From the NCBI GenBank assembly GCA_018372555.1, contig JAHAIU010000138.1, positions 1 through 7,476 of the forward strand: DNA of 7,476 nucleotides, given 5' to 3'. The notes under the pieces were generated by a model. The model was not told the DNA's origin. It did no database searches and was given only the letters and a program-made list of their open reading frames with translations. Below, piece after piece: positions 1-5,540 of this stretch; the first letter of the stretch is position 1; every line of letters starts with the position of its first letter. Origin of the DNA: Clostridium sp. (lineage in GTDB: Bacteria > Bacillota > Clostridia > Clostridiales > Clostridiaceae). Made by a program: the position numbers and the translations under genes.

Positions 1-580
1 TTATTATTCAATAACTATGCTTGTTATGATAATAATGTACGGATCAATTTATGCTAACTTTGCTATAGATAAATCTTACTATGGAACAATTGGGTATAGA
101 TTTAGATCTACTCCATTAAAGCTTGGAGAAATATTTATTGGTGAAGCTATTGGAGTAATTATTACTATAATGGTACAGGTACTTATATTATTGCTAGTTT
201 CGAACCTCGCTTTTGGTGTTAACTTTGGTAGTAGCTTGCCTATAATATTACTGACTGCTTTTTCATTATCAGTCTTATCAACAATGCTTGGTATATTTGC
301 TGTAATGGCTACTAAGAAAGGGCTTATTGGACTTGCGCTGTTAAATGTAATAGTTCCTATATTCACCTTTTTAAGTGGAGGCTTTGTAAAAGTAAACTTT
401 AGTGGAGTACTTGGCACCATATCAAGACTTACACCAAACTACTTGGCTTCTGATGCTATGTTTAAGAGTATCTATGGGGGAGCTAATAACGATATAATTC
501 TTTCTATTATTGGACTTTGGATTATTTCTGCTCTACTATTCGTAGGTGCAAATATAATAGGAAGGAGAGAAATAGCATGA
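1..580 (+). CDS. ABC-2 type transporter permease, 5' end missing
   Basis: This is the C-terminal part of a membrane subunit of an ABC exporter. The reading frame is open from the left edge (first full codon at position 2), so the ATG at 17 is internal and the real start lies outside the window. The visible protein has the ABC-2 permease core. A cytoplasmic loop carries RFRSTPL just before a long membrane helix (about positions 140-215). Two further helices follow, then the conserved stretch LSGGFVKV...ISRLTPNYLASDA (about 373-460), and a last helix ends in GRREIA. The next gene has the same RLFTTPLS and GG...P...W landmarks, so the two are paralogous half-transporter subunits. The ATP-binding subunit is not in the window and is presumably upstream. 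The substrate (drug, lipid, peptide or ion) cannot be told. The family call is firm; the rest is inference. Confidence 0.9.
   Translation, partial: YYSITMLVMIIMYGSIYANFAIDKSYYGTIGYRFRSTPLKLGEIFIGEAIGVIITIMVQVLILLLVSNLAFGVNFGSSLPIILLTAFSLSVLSTMLGIFAVMATKKGLIGLALLNVIVPIFTFLSGGFVKVNFSGVLGTISRLTPNYLASDAMFKSIYGGANNDIILSIIGLWIISALLFVGANIIGRREIA
562..568 (+). promoter_or_regulatory. Ribosome binding site of the second ABC permease
   Basis: AAGGAGA lies 8 bases before the ATG at 577, inside the end of the preceding gene. It decides the start at 577 over an in-frame ATG at 517, which has no such site and would add 20 residues with no membrane-protein character. Confidence 0.85.
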
Positions 581-1680
581 CAATATTTAAAGCAACATTA
601 AAAAGACTATTTAGAGGAAAAATGAATCTTCTATTCTTAGTTGTACTACCTCTAATCTTTATGTTAATTGCTTTTTCAGGATCTAATGGCACAGCTCCTT
701 TAAAAGTTACTGTTATAGATAATGACAAAACAGAGGTTACTGAAAAAATAATTTCAACTATAGAAGATAAGGCTGAAATTAACACCGATGGAGAAGATAA
801 GATACAAGAAGATTTAATAAATAATAATATAGATTTTGCTCTTATTATCCCAGAAGGATATACAGAATCTCTTATTAACGGAGAAAACCCTACTATAAGA
901 ACTTTTGAAGCTAAAGAAGGTAACACTTCTACTACTCTTAGTACATCATTAAATAGCTACTTAGATGTATTAAAGACTTTTGCTAAAAATTCTAATGGAG
1001 ATAAAGATAAATTTTATAATGCACTAAAATATTATGAAGATGGTTCTTATAAATTATCATATACAAGTGTGGATAAAGGAGAAGGTAATAAATCTAAAAC
1101 TGATTCTGCAATGGGATTCATAGTACTTAATTTACTGTTCTCTGCAACAGCTGCAACTAACATTTTATTAAAAGATAGAGAAAAGAATGTATTTACTAGA
1201 CTATTCACTACACCTTTAAGTAGATTTAATTATATATTCCAAAGCTTGCTTGCATTTTTAGTAATTACATTTATTCAAATTACACTGTACTTCCTTGCAT
1301 TTAACTATATATTCAAGTTTAATTTAGGAGATTCACCATTAAGCCTATATATAATGTTCCTAATATTTGGAGTATTTACAATTTCTCTTGGAGTATTTAT
1401 AACTACTCATTCAAAGGATTTAAGAATTTCAGGAACAATAAGTACTCTTATAATACTGCCCTTTGCAATGCTTGGAGGGTGCTTCTGGCCAAGAGATATT
1501 ATGCCTGATATATTAAAGAATATATCTAAAATAATTCCAACTACTTGGATAAATTCATCAAATAGTAATATACTTTATGGTTCAAATTTAAGTGGTGAAG
1601 TAGCTACTATAGGCTTACTATTAATAATTTCATTAATTTTATTAGGATTATCATCTTATAAGTTAAAAAATAGATCATAA
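577..1680 (+). CDS. ABC-2 type transporter permease (complete)
   Basis: A 367-residue membrane subunit of an ABC exporter. The start at 577 overlaps the stop of the previous gene in ATGA, so the two are translationally coupled. The architecture is typical of ABC-2 permeases with a large outer domain. There is one N-terminal helix (about residues 17-34) and a polar extracytoplasmic region (about 37-176) containing VTVIDND and a FALIIPEGY segment. About five helices follow (178-198, 222-244, 254-276, 285-303, 343-361). RLFTTPLSRFNYI (208-220) is the coupling-loop signature. GGCFWPRDIMP (300-310), followed by IIPTTWINSS, is the conserved segment before the last helix. It most likely forms a heterodimer with the upstream permease and an ATPase outside the window. 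Such pairs export drugs, antimicrobial peptides or lipids, but nothing here fixes the substrate. No truncation or frameshift is seen. Confidence 0.92.
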   Translation: MTIFKATLKRLFRGKMNLLFLVVLPLIFMLIAFSGSNGTAPLKVTVIDNDKTEVTEKIISTIEDKAEINTDGEDKIQEDLINNNIDFALIIPEGYTESLINGENPTIRTFEAKEGNTSTTLSTSLNSYLDVLKTFAKNSNGDKDKFYNALKYYEDGSYKLSYTSVDKGEGNKSKTDSAMGFIVLNLLFSATAATNILLKDREKNVFTRLFTTPLSRFNYIFQSLLAFLVITFIQITLYFLAFNYIFKFNLGDSPLSLYIMFLIFGVFTISLGVFITTHSKDLRISGTISTLIILPFAMLGGCFWPRDIMPDILKNISKIIPTTWINSSNSNILYGSNLSGEVATIGLLLIISLILLGLSSYKLKNRS

Positions 1681-1695
1681 AATAAAATATTAAAA

Positions 1696-1728
1696 TTAAG
1701 GGAGCTATATCCAAAATAGCTCCTTTAA
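1696..1728. terminator. Bidirectional hairpin terminator between the ABC permease operon and proA
   Basis: The arms 1696-1708 and 1716-1728 form a 13-bp stem with one G-U pair at its middle and a 7-base loop. Its core is GGAGCTAT paired with ATAGCTCC. Read on the minus strand the stem is followed by TTTTAATATTTT, a fair U-tract, so it should end proA transcripts. On the plus strand the T-run is shorter and partly inside the stem, so it is probably a weaker terminator for the permease operon. The 140 bases between the two convergent stop codons hold nothing else I can support. Confidence 0.8.
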
Positions 1729-1820
1729 AAATATATAAATATTAACTTTTTAAACTTATTTAGAATTTTTTTAATTAATTTTCCATTATTTATTCTTAAT
1801 TTTTCATCATGCGTAGCACT

Positions 1821-3065
1821 CTATCTAATTTGTCCATCTCCATAAATAATATATTTAATAGTTGTAAGCTCTTTTAATCCCATTGGACCTCTGGCATGTA
1901 ACTTTTGAGTGCTTATGCCTATTTCTGCGCCAAATCCAAACTCTGCACCATCTGTAAATCTAGTAGATGCATTTACATATACTGCTGCTGCATTAACTTT
2001 ATTTAAGAATTTTTGAGAGTTCTTATAGCTTTCAGTTACTATTGCTTCTGAATGGCCTGATCCATACTTATTAATGTGAGTTATAGCATCATCAAGATTT
2101 TTTACTATCTTAGCTCCTATAATATAGTCTAAGTACTCCTTGCTCCAATCTTCTTCAGTTGCAGCTGTTACATCATTAATTATTGCTTGAACCTTATCAT
2201 CACCTATAATTTTAACATCATGTTCTCTTAAAGCCTTTACTATAAGTGGTAAAAACTCATCTGCAACTTTTTCATTAATAAGCATTTTTTCTGCTGCATT
2301 ACATACTGATGGTCTAGATACCTTTGCATTTACAATTATATTTTTAGCCATCTCAAAATCACATTTTTCATCTACATATATATGGCAGTTACCTACTCCT
2401 GTTTCTATAATTGGAACTGTCGCATTCTTAACTACTGCCTGTATTAATCCTGCTCCTCCTCTTGGAATTAAAACATCTATATATTCATTAAGCTTCATCA
2501 TCTTAGTTGCTGTTTCTCTACTAGTATCTTCAACTAATTGAATTGAGTTTTCTGGAAGCCCAGCTTCTTTAACTGCTTCAGTTAGTATATTAACTATTGC
2601 TCTATTAGAATTTATAGCTTCGCTTCCACCTCTTAATATAACTGCATTTCCTGTCTTTAAACAAAGTCCAGCTGCATCACAAGTTACGTTTGGTCTAGCC
2701 TCATATATTATACCAATAACCCCCATTGCAACTCTTTGTTTTCCTATTTGAAGACCATTAGGTCTTTTCCACATTTCAATAACTTCACCTACTGGATCAT
2801 CCAAAGATATTAAATCCCTAAGCCCCTTTGCCATACCTTCTATTCTTTCCTCACTTAGAGCAAGTCTATCTAACATAGCCTTAGAAGTTCCTTTTTGAAC
2901 TGCTACATCTAAATCCTTTTTATTCTCATTAATTATTTCTTTTTTATTATTTAATAGTGCCTTCGCCATAAACTCTAAAGCAGTATTTTTCTCTGTAGTA
3001 GATGCAATACCTAGGTCATAAGATGCTTCTTTTGCATTTTTCCCTAACCTCTCAATAGTACGCAT
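1821..3065 (-). CDS. proA: Glutamate-5-semialdehyde dehydrogenase (gamma-glutamyl phosphate reductase), ProA
   Basis: Cytoplasmic enzyme of the second step of proline synthesis: NADPH-dependent reduction of gamma-glutamyl phosphate to glutamate-5-semialdehyde, which cyclises to pyrroline-5-carboxylate. The 414 residues match the usual family length (about 415). It has the aldehyde dehydrogenase fold. The segment GVIGIIYEARPNVTCDAAGL (115-134) leads into the nucleotide-binding region KTGNAVILRGGSEA (137-150). IPRGGAGLI (200-208) follows. The catalytic cysteine is Cys255 in SRPSVCNAAEK. The C-terminal signature is TDGAEFGFGAEIGISTQ...ARGPMG (371-396). The ATG at 3065 is preceded by a strong AGGAGGG site. 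It lies 132 bases downstream of proB on the same strand and probably belongs to the same transcript, although a separate weak promoter in the gap is possible. The reductase that finishes the pathway (ProC) is not in the window. All key motifs are intact. Confidence 0.98.
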   Translation of the reverse strand: MRTIERLGKNAKEASYDLGIASTTEKNTALEFMAKALLNNKKEIINENKKDLDVAVQKGTSKAMLDRLALSEERIEGMAKGLRDLISLDDPVGEVIEMWKRPNGLQIGKQRVAMGVIGIIYEARPNVTCDAAGLCLKTGNAVILRGGSEAINSNRAIVNILTEAVKEAGLPENSIQLVEDTSRETATKMMKLNEYIDVLIPRGGAGLIQAVVKNATVPIIETGVGNCHIYVDEKCDFEMAKNIIVNAKVSRPSVCNAAEKMLINEKVADEFLPLIVKALREHDVKIIGDDKVQAIINDVTAATEEDWSKEYLDYIIGAKIVKNLDDAITHINKYGSGHSEAIVTESYKNSQKFLNKVNAAAVYVNASTRFTDGAEFGFGAEIGISTQKLHARGPMGLKELTTIKYIIYGDGQIR

Positions 3066-3072
3066 AATTAAT

Positions 3073-3079
3073 CCCTCCT
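3073..3079 (-). promoter_or_regulatory. Ribosome binding site of proA
   Basis: Read on the minus strand, AGGAGGG stands 7 bases before the proA ATG. This is a near-ideal site and is stronger than the one in front of proB. Confidence 0.85.
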
Positions 3080-3111
3080 ATATCCTACTTTATACATATA
3101 ATTTTTCTGTT

Positions 3112-3130
3112 TTTAAATTTATAATTTAAA
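3112..3130. repeat. AT-only palindrome in the proB-proA gap
   Basis: TTTAAATT and AATTTAAA form perfect 8-bp arms around a 3-base centre (TAT). Made only of A and T in an AT-rich spacer, it may be chance. As RNA it would make only a weak hairpin. It could also be a protein binding site upstream of proA. No function is claimed. Confidence 0.35.
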
Positions 3131-3197
3131 TTCTAAGTTTTTCATATCAAAATATCCTAAACTATTCATTCTTCGCTCTTAATTTTTTTGTGGTTGC

Positions 3198-4004
3198 TTA
3201 GCGACTTACAAATAAAGTTCCTATTTCTTTACCTTCTAACATTCCCAAAATTATCCCTGGATCTTCCCCATTAGCTAAAATCATATCAACACCAGATTCA
3301 GTTGCAGTTCTCGCTGCTGCTAACTTAGTAATCATCCCCCCAGTACCTAGGTTACTTCCTGCACCACCACAGCATTCTTCTAATTCATCTGTTATTTCCT
3401 TAATTTCTCTTATAAGCATTGAATTTGGATTCTTTCTTGGATCAGAATTATAGAATCCATCTATATCAGATAAAATTATTAAAAGATCAGCTTTTACAAG
3501 TTTAGAAACTATTGCTGATAAATTATCATTGTCACCAAATTTAACTATATTCTCTATCTCATCAATAGAAACTGTATCATTTTCATTTACAATAGGTATT
3601 ATGCTATTTTCAATTAATGTTTCAAAAGTATTACACACATTTTTTCTTATATGATCATCTTCCACAACATCTCTAGTTAATAAAACTTGTCCTACCGTAT
3701 GGCTATACTCCCCAAAAAATTTACTATATATATGCATAAGCTCACACTGTCCAACTGCTGCAACAGCTTGCTTTTCTCTTACTGTCTTAGGCTTTTCTTT
3801 AAGCTTTAACTTAGATACCCCAACCCCAATAGCTCCTGATGTAACTAATATAACTTCTTTTCCTGAATTCATTACATCTGATAAAATCCTAGTTAACTTT
3901 TCTATTCTAGTTAAATTAATTCTTCCATTATCATAAGTTAAAGTGGAGGTTCCTACCTTTACTACTATCCTTTTAGCTTCTTTTACTCGTTCCCTATTAT
4001 TCAT
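3198..4004 (-). CDS. proB: Glutamate 5-kinase, ProB, short form without PUA domain
   Basis: Cytoplasmic kinase of the first committed step of proline synthesis: ATP plus L-glutamate gives gamma-glutamyl phosphate, which is passed to ProA. The 268 residues form a complete amino acid kinase domain. Lys16-Val-Gly-Thr-Ser-Thr is the phosphate-binding start. VTSGAIGVG lies at 54-62, QAVAAVGQ at 79-86, and LLTRDVVED (108-116) in the region tied to glutamate and proline binding in E. coli ProB. IVNENDTV is at 138-145, FGDNDNLSA at 156-164, SDIDGFY at 179-185, and GTGGMITKLAAA (220-231) near the C-terminus. Many ProB proteins, such as the 367-residue E. coli enzyme, carry about 100 further residues forming a PUA domain. 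Here the protein stops right after the kinase domain, at GTLFVSR. The start at 4004 has only a weak GGGGGA site, but no better in-frame start exists. Confidence 0.97.
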   Translation of the reverse strand: MNNRERVKEAKRIVVKVGTSTLTYDNGRINLTRIEKLTRILSDVMNSGKEVILVTSGAIGVGVSKLKLKEKPKTVREKQAVAAVGQCELMHIYSKFFGEYSHTVGQVLLTRDVVEDDHIRKNVCNTFETLIENSIIPIVNENDTVSIDEIENIVKFGDNDNLSAIVSKLVKADLLIILSDIDGFYNSDPRKNPNSMLIREIKEITDELEECCGGAGSNLGTGGMITKLAAARTATESGVDMILANGEDPGIILGMLEGKEIGTLFVSR

Positions 4005-4013
4005 TTCTACTCA

Positions 4014-4019
4014 TCCCCC
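4014..4019 (-). promoter_or_regulatory. Weak ribosome binding site of proB
   Basis: On the minus strand GGGGGA stands 9 bases before the proB ATG. It is the only purine-rich stretch in range and fits the 16S tail less well than the sites of the neighbouring genes, so proB may be translated less efficiently than proA. Confidence 0.5.
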
Positions 4020-4038
4020 GAATTCGTTTCTTTGTTTA

Positions 4039-4067
4039 ATTATAAGTATTTTCAAATATTTTTTCTA
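4039..4067 (-). promoter_or_regulatory. Candidate promoter upstream of proB
   Basis: On the minus strand a perfect TATAAT (-10, positions 4044 to 4039) is preceded at 17 bases by TAGAAA (-35, 4067 to 4062; 4 of 6 match to TTGACA). The -10 lies 34 bases before the proB start, leaving a short leader with no room for a T-box or riboswitch. AT-rich DNA yields such matches by chance, so this is a candidate only. It would let proBA be expressed apart from the gene upstream. Confidence 0.5.
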
Positions 4068-4088
4068 CATTAATGCACCTAAATTTTT

Positions 4089-5156
4089 CTATTCTCTAAA
4101 TTCTTTTATCTTTTCATCTAGCTCCTTACTAAAATGTTTATAGATGACCTTTGCCAATGAATAAAATGGTACTACAACAAAAGCTCCAATAGGCCCGATT
4201 AAAGTAGCTGCTCCAACAACTAGAAAAATATCAGTAATAGGATGTATTTTCATTGTTTTCCCCATTATTAAAGGAACAATTATTCTTCCCTTTAATACTT
4301 GCGCAACTAAAACTAATATAGATAATTTTAATAACATATTCCAACCTAAAGCTATAGCTATTATGTAGGGTAGTATTAGTGATATGAAAAAACCAATAAA
4401 AGGTATAAATGCTAGTATAAATGTTACTGCCGCTAAAATCATTGGATTAACCATACCTATTATTTTATATCCAATAAACATCATCATTGATAATGATAAA
4501 GCAACTTTTGCTTGCCCAATTATATAAGCTGATAGAACTTCATCGCCTTCTTCTATGACTTTATATGCCTTATCCCTATATTTCCTAGGAAATAATTTTT
4601 CTAATGACTCCTTTATTTTCTCCTCATCCTTAAGTAAATAAAAAACTATCAAAAATACTAAAAAAACATCAGAAAATAATTGTAATCCCTTATCAAAAAC
4701 CTTTCTAATGCTAGTAGTAAACATAGATAAATAATTTTGAATATCCCCTAAAAACTTATCATAATAATTTATATTAAATATACTATCTTTAACCATATTC
4801 TGTATATTTCCAATACCACCTCTAGATTCAATTATTTCTAGAAATATAGTTTTAACACTCATAAATTGATCTATAAAGTAATCAGCAAAATATTTTATAA
4901 TTCCTGCTCCTATAAAGAAAAATATTATTATTGTTAAAGATGCTGCAAGGCCCCTTTTCATTTTCTTTTTTAAAAAGATATTGTTTAGCGGTTTAAGTAT
5001 ATAAAATAGAAATACTCCAAATATTACAGGTATAATCACTACTGCAAAAATTACCTTAAAAAAGTTTTTAATTATAAGAATTTTACTTAATAATATTATT
5101 AATATCACAAATAAATTAAAAATAACTAAATATGTAATAACATTTTTCTTACTCAT
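4089..5156 (-). CDS. AI-2E family transporter (PF01594-type membrane protein)
   Basis: A 355-residue integral membrane protein of the AI-2E/PerM family, close to the usual family length. It has two N-terminal helices (about residues 8-28 and 33-54) and a third at 71-90. A hydrophilic region (91-155) follows, then a helix at 157-175. The family-defining C-terminal half comprises FPRKYRDKA (189-197), SAYIIGQ (209-215), FILAFIPFIG (246-255), VPLIMGKTMKIHP (294-306) and GPIGAFVVVP (321-330). E. coli TqsA was linked to AI-2 export, and other members have been reported as Na+/H+ antiporters, so the name does not establish the substrate. The start at 5156 has an AAGGAGA site at 7 bases. The gene ends 84 bases before proB on the same strand with no clear hairpin between, so read-through into proBA is possible. 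A functional link to proline (for example osmotic or ion stress) would be speculation. Confidence 0.9.
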   Translation of the reverse strand: MSKKNVITYLVIFNLFVILIILLSKILIIKNFFKVIFAVVIIPVIFGVFLFYILKPLNNIFLKKKMKRGLAASLTIIIFFFIGAGIIKYFADYFIDQFMSVKTIFLEIIESRGGIGNIQNMVKDSIFNINYYDKFLGDIQNYLSMFTTSIRKVFDKGLQLFSDVFLVFLIVFYLLKDEEKIKESLEKLFPRKYRDKAYKVIEEGDEVLSAYIIGQAKVALSLSMMMFIGYKIIGMVNPMILAAVTFILAFIPFIGFFISLILPYIIAIALGWNMLLKLSILVLVAQVLKGRIIVPLIMGKTMKIHPITDIFLVVGAATLIGPIGAFVVVPFYSLAKVIYKHFSKELDEKIKEFRE

Positions 5157-5163
5157 ATTAGAT

Positions 5164-5170
5164 TCTCCTT
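5164..5170 (-). promoter_or_regulatory. Ribosome binding site of the AI-2E family gene
   Basis: On the minus strand AAGGAGA stands 7 bases before the ATG at 5156, supporting that start. Confidence 0.85.
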
Positions 5171-5219
5171 AATTTTAATTAATGATTTTAGTTTATCCTT
5201 ATTGGAAGAAAATATTAAC

Positions 5220-5248
5220 ATTATATATCTGTTTCAATGAACAATCTA
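5220..5248 (-). promoter_or_regulatory. Candidate promoter of the AI-2E family gene
   Basis: On the minus strand a perfect TATAAT (5225 to 5220) has TAGATT (5248 to 5243) 17 bases upstream. The -35 box matches the consensus at only 3 of 6 positions, so support rests on the -10 box and its position 63 bases before the start codon. Confidence 0.4.
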
Positions 5249-5472
5249 CATTTTAAGAGCCTATATTATTTTGAGTGAAAAATAATTTTAAAGTGTAAAT
5301 TACATTAATTGAAAGCTTATATATCTTTTAATTTTTATATAAGTTGATTCTATATTTACTTAACTGAAATATTTTTTATCTGAACTAATTTAATAAAATA
5401 TAAAAACTTTATTACAACTTATAAATTTGCATAAATTTTAGTTATTTTTGTATAAAAATCTATTGATTTTTT

Positions 5473-5497
5473 AGTCAATTTTATATTAGAATTGACT
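5473..5497. promoter_or_regulatory. Inverted repeat, possible operator of the YjiH-family gene
   Basis: AGTCAATT (5473-5480) and AATTGACT (5490-5497) are perfect 8-bp arms 9 bases apart. The spacer adds a further matched TA/TA pair after one mismatch, giving near-symmetry over 25 bases. It ends 6 bases before a TATAAT box and covers the place where a -35 element would be. This is the layout of a repressor operator. The size and spacing suit a dimeric regulator, but I do not recognise the family. As RNA the hairpin would be weak and has no T-run after it, so it is not a likely terminator. Confidence 0.45.
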
Positions 5498-5503
5498 TCT
5501 ATG

Positions 5504-5509
5504 TATAAT
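5504..5509 (+). promoter_or_regulatory. Candidate -10 box of the YjiH-family gene
   Basis: A perfect TATAAT stands 31 bases before the ATG at 5541. At 17-base spacing the -35 position reads TTATAT, which is poor. A TTGACT at 5492-5497 is too close (6 bases) to pair with it. A weak -35 suggests either an activator or low basal activity. Confidence 0.45.
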
Positions 5510-5527
5510 TATTAATAACTTGGATAT

Positions 5528-5535
5528 AAAGGAGA
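5528..5535 (+). promoter_or_regulatory. Ribosome binding site deciding the start of the YjiH-family gene
   Basis: AAAGGAGA ends 5 bases before the ATG at 5541. The frame is also open from a TTG at 5520, but that codon lies upstream of this site and has none of its own, so 5541 is the better start. Confidence 0.85.
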
Positions 5536-5540
5536 CCGAA

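Larger units (their letters stand above)
5157..5540. other. Divergent intergenic region, no gene seen
   Basis: The 384 bases between the AI-2E family gene (leftward) and the YjiH-family gene (rightward) are extremely AT-rich. I see no open frame of useful length with a ribosome binding site, and no T-box, tRNA or riboswitch pattern. The region holds the two ribosome binding sites at its ends and promoter-like -10 boxes facing both ways. It also holds a near-palindrome at 5473-5497, a short palindrome TGTAAATTACA at 5294-5304, and a possible hairpin with arms CTTATATA (5316-5323) and TATATAAG (5336-5343). Confidence 0.7.

Noticed and set aside
517..576. ATG at 517 as the start of the second ABC permease.
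   Set aside because: It has no ribosome binding site and overlaps the last helix of the preceding gene by 64 bases. The ATG at 577 has a strong site and gives the usual short cytoplasmic N-terminus.
1726..1820. The proA frame stays open for about 31 codons after its TAG stop, suggesting stop read-through or a lost C-terminal extension.
   Set aside because: ProA is already full length at 414 residues and ends in the usual GDGQIR-type tail. The downstream codons are lysine/isoleucine/asparagine-rich, as expected of AT-rich noncoding DNA.
3997..4014. A five-codon ATG frame on the minus strand overlaps the proB start (ATG at 4014, TAA inside proB).
   Set aside because: It has no ribosome binding site of its own and lies within the spacing region of the proB site. 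Very short frames of this kind are expected by chance.
3943..4143. Plus-strand 66-codon frame across the proB start and the gap.
   Set aside because: It is antisense to proB and the end of the AI-2E family gene, has a phenylalanine/serine-rich shadow composition and no ribosome binding site.
5237..5278. Small frame of 13 codons in the divergent intergenic region.
   Set aside because: It has no ribosome binding site and its composition is that of background AT-rich DNA.
5492..5509. TTGACT and TATAAT read as a complete sigma-A promoter.
   Set aside because: The boxes are only 6 bases apart, far below the needed 16-18. TTGACT is better explained as one arm of the palindrome.
5520..5540. TTG start at 5520 giving a 460-residue YjiH-family protein.
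   Set aside because: The AAAGGAGA site lies between this TTG and the ATG at 5541, and the extra seven residues are polar and not part of the family's N-terminus.
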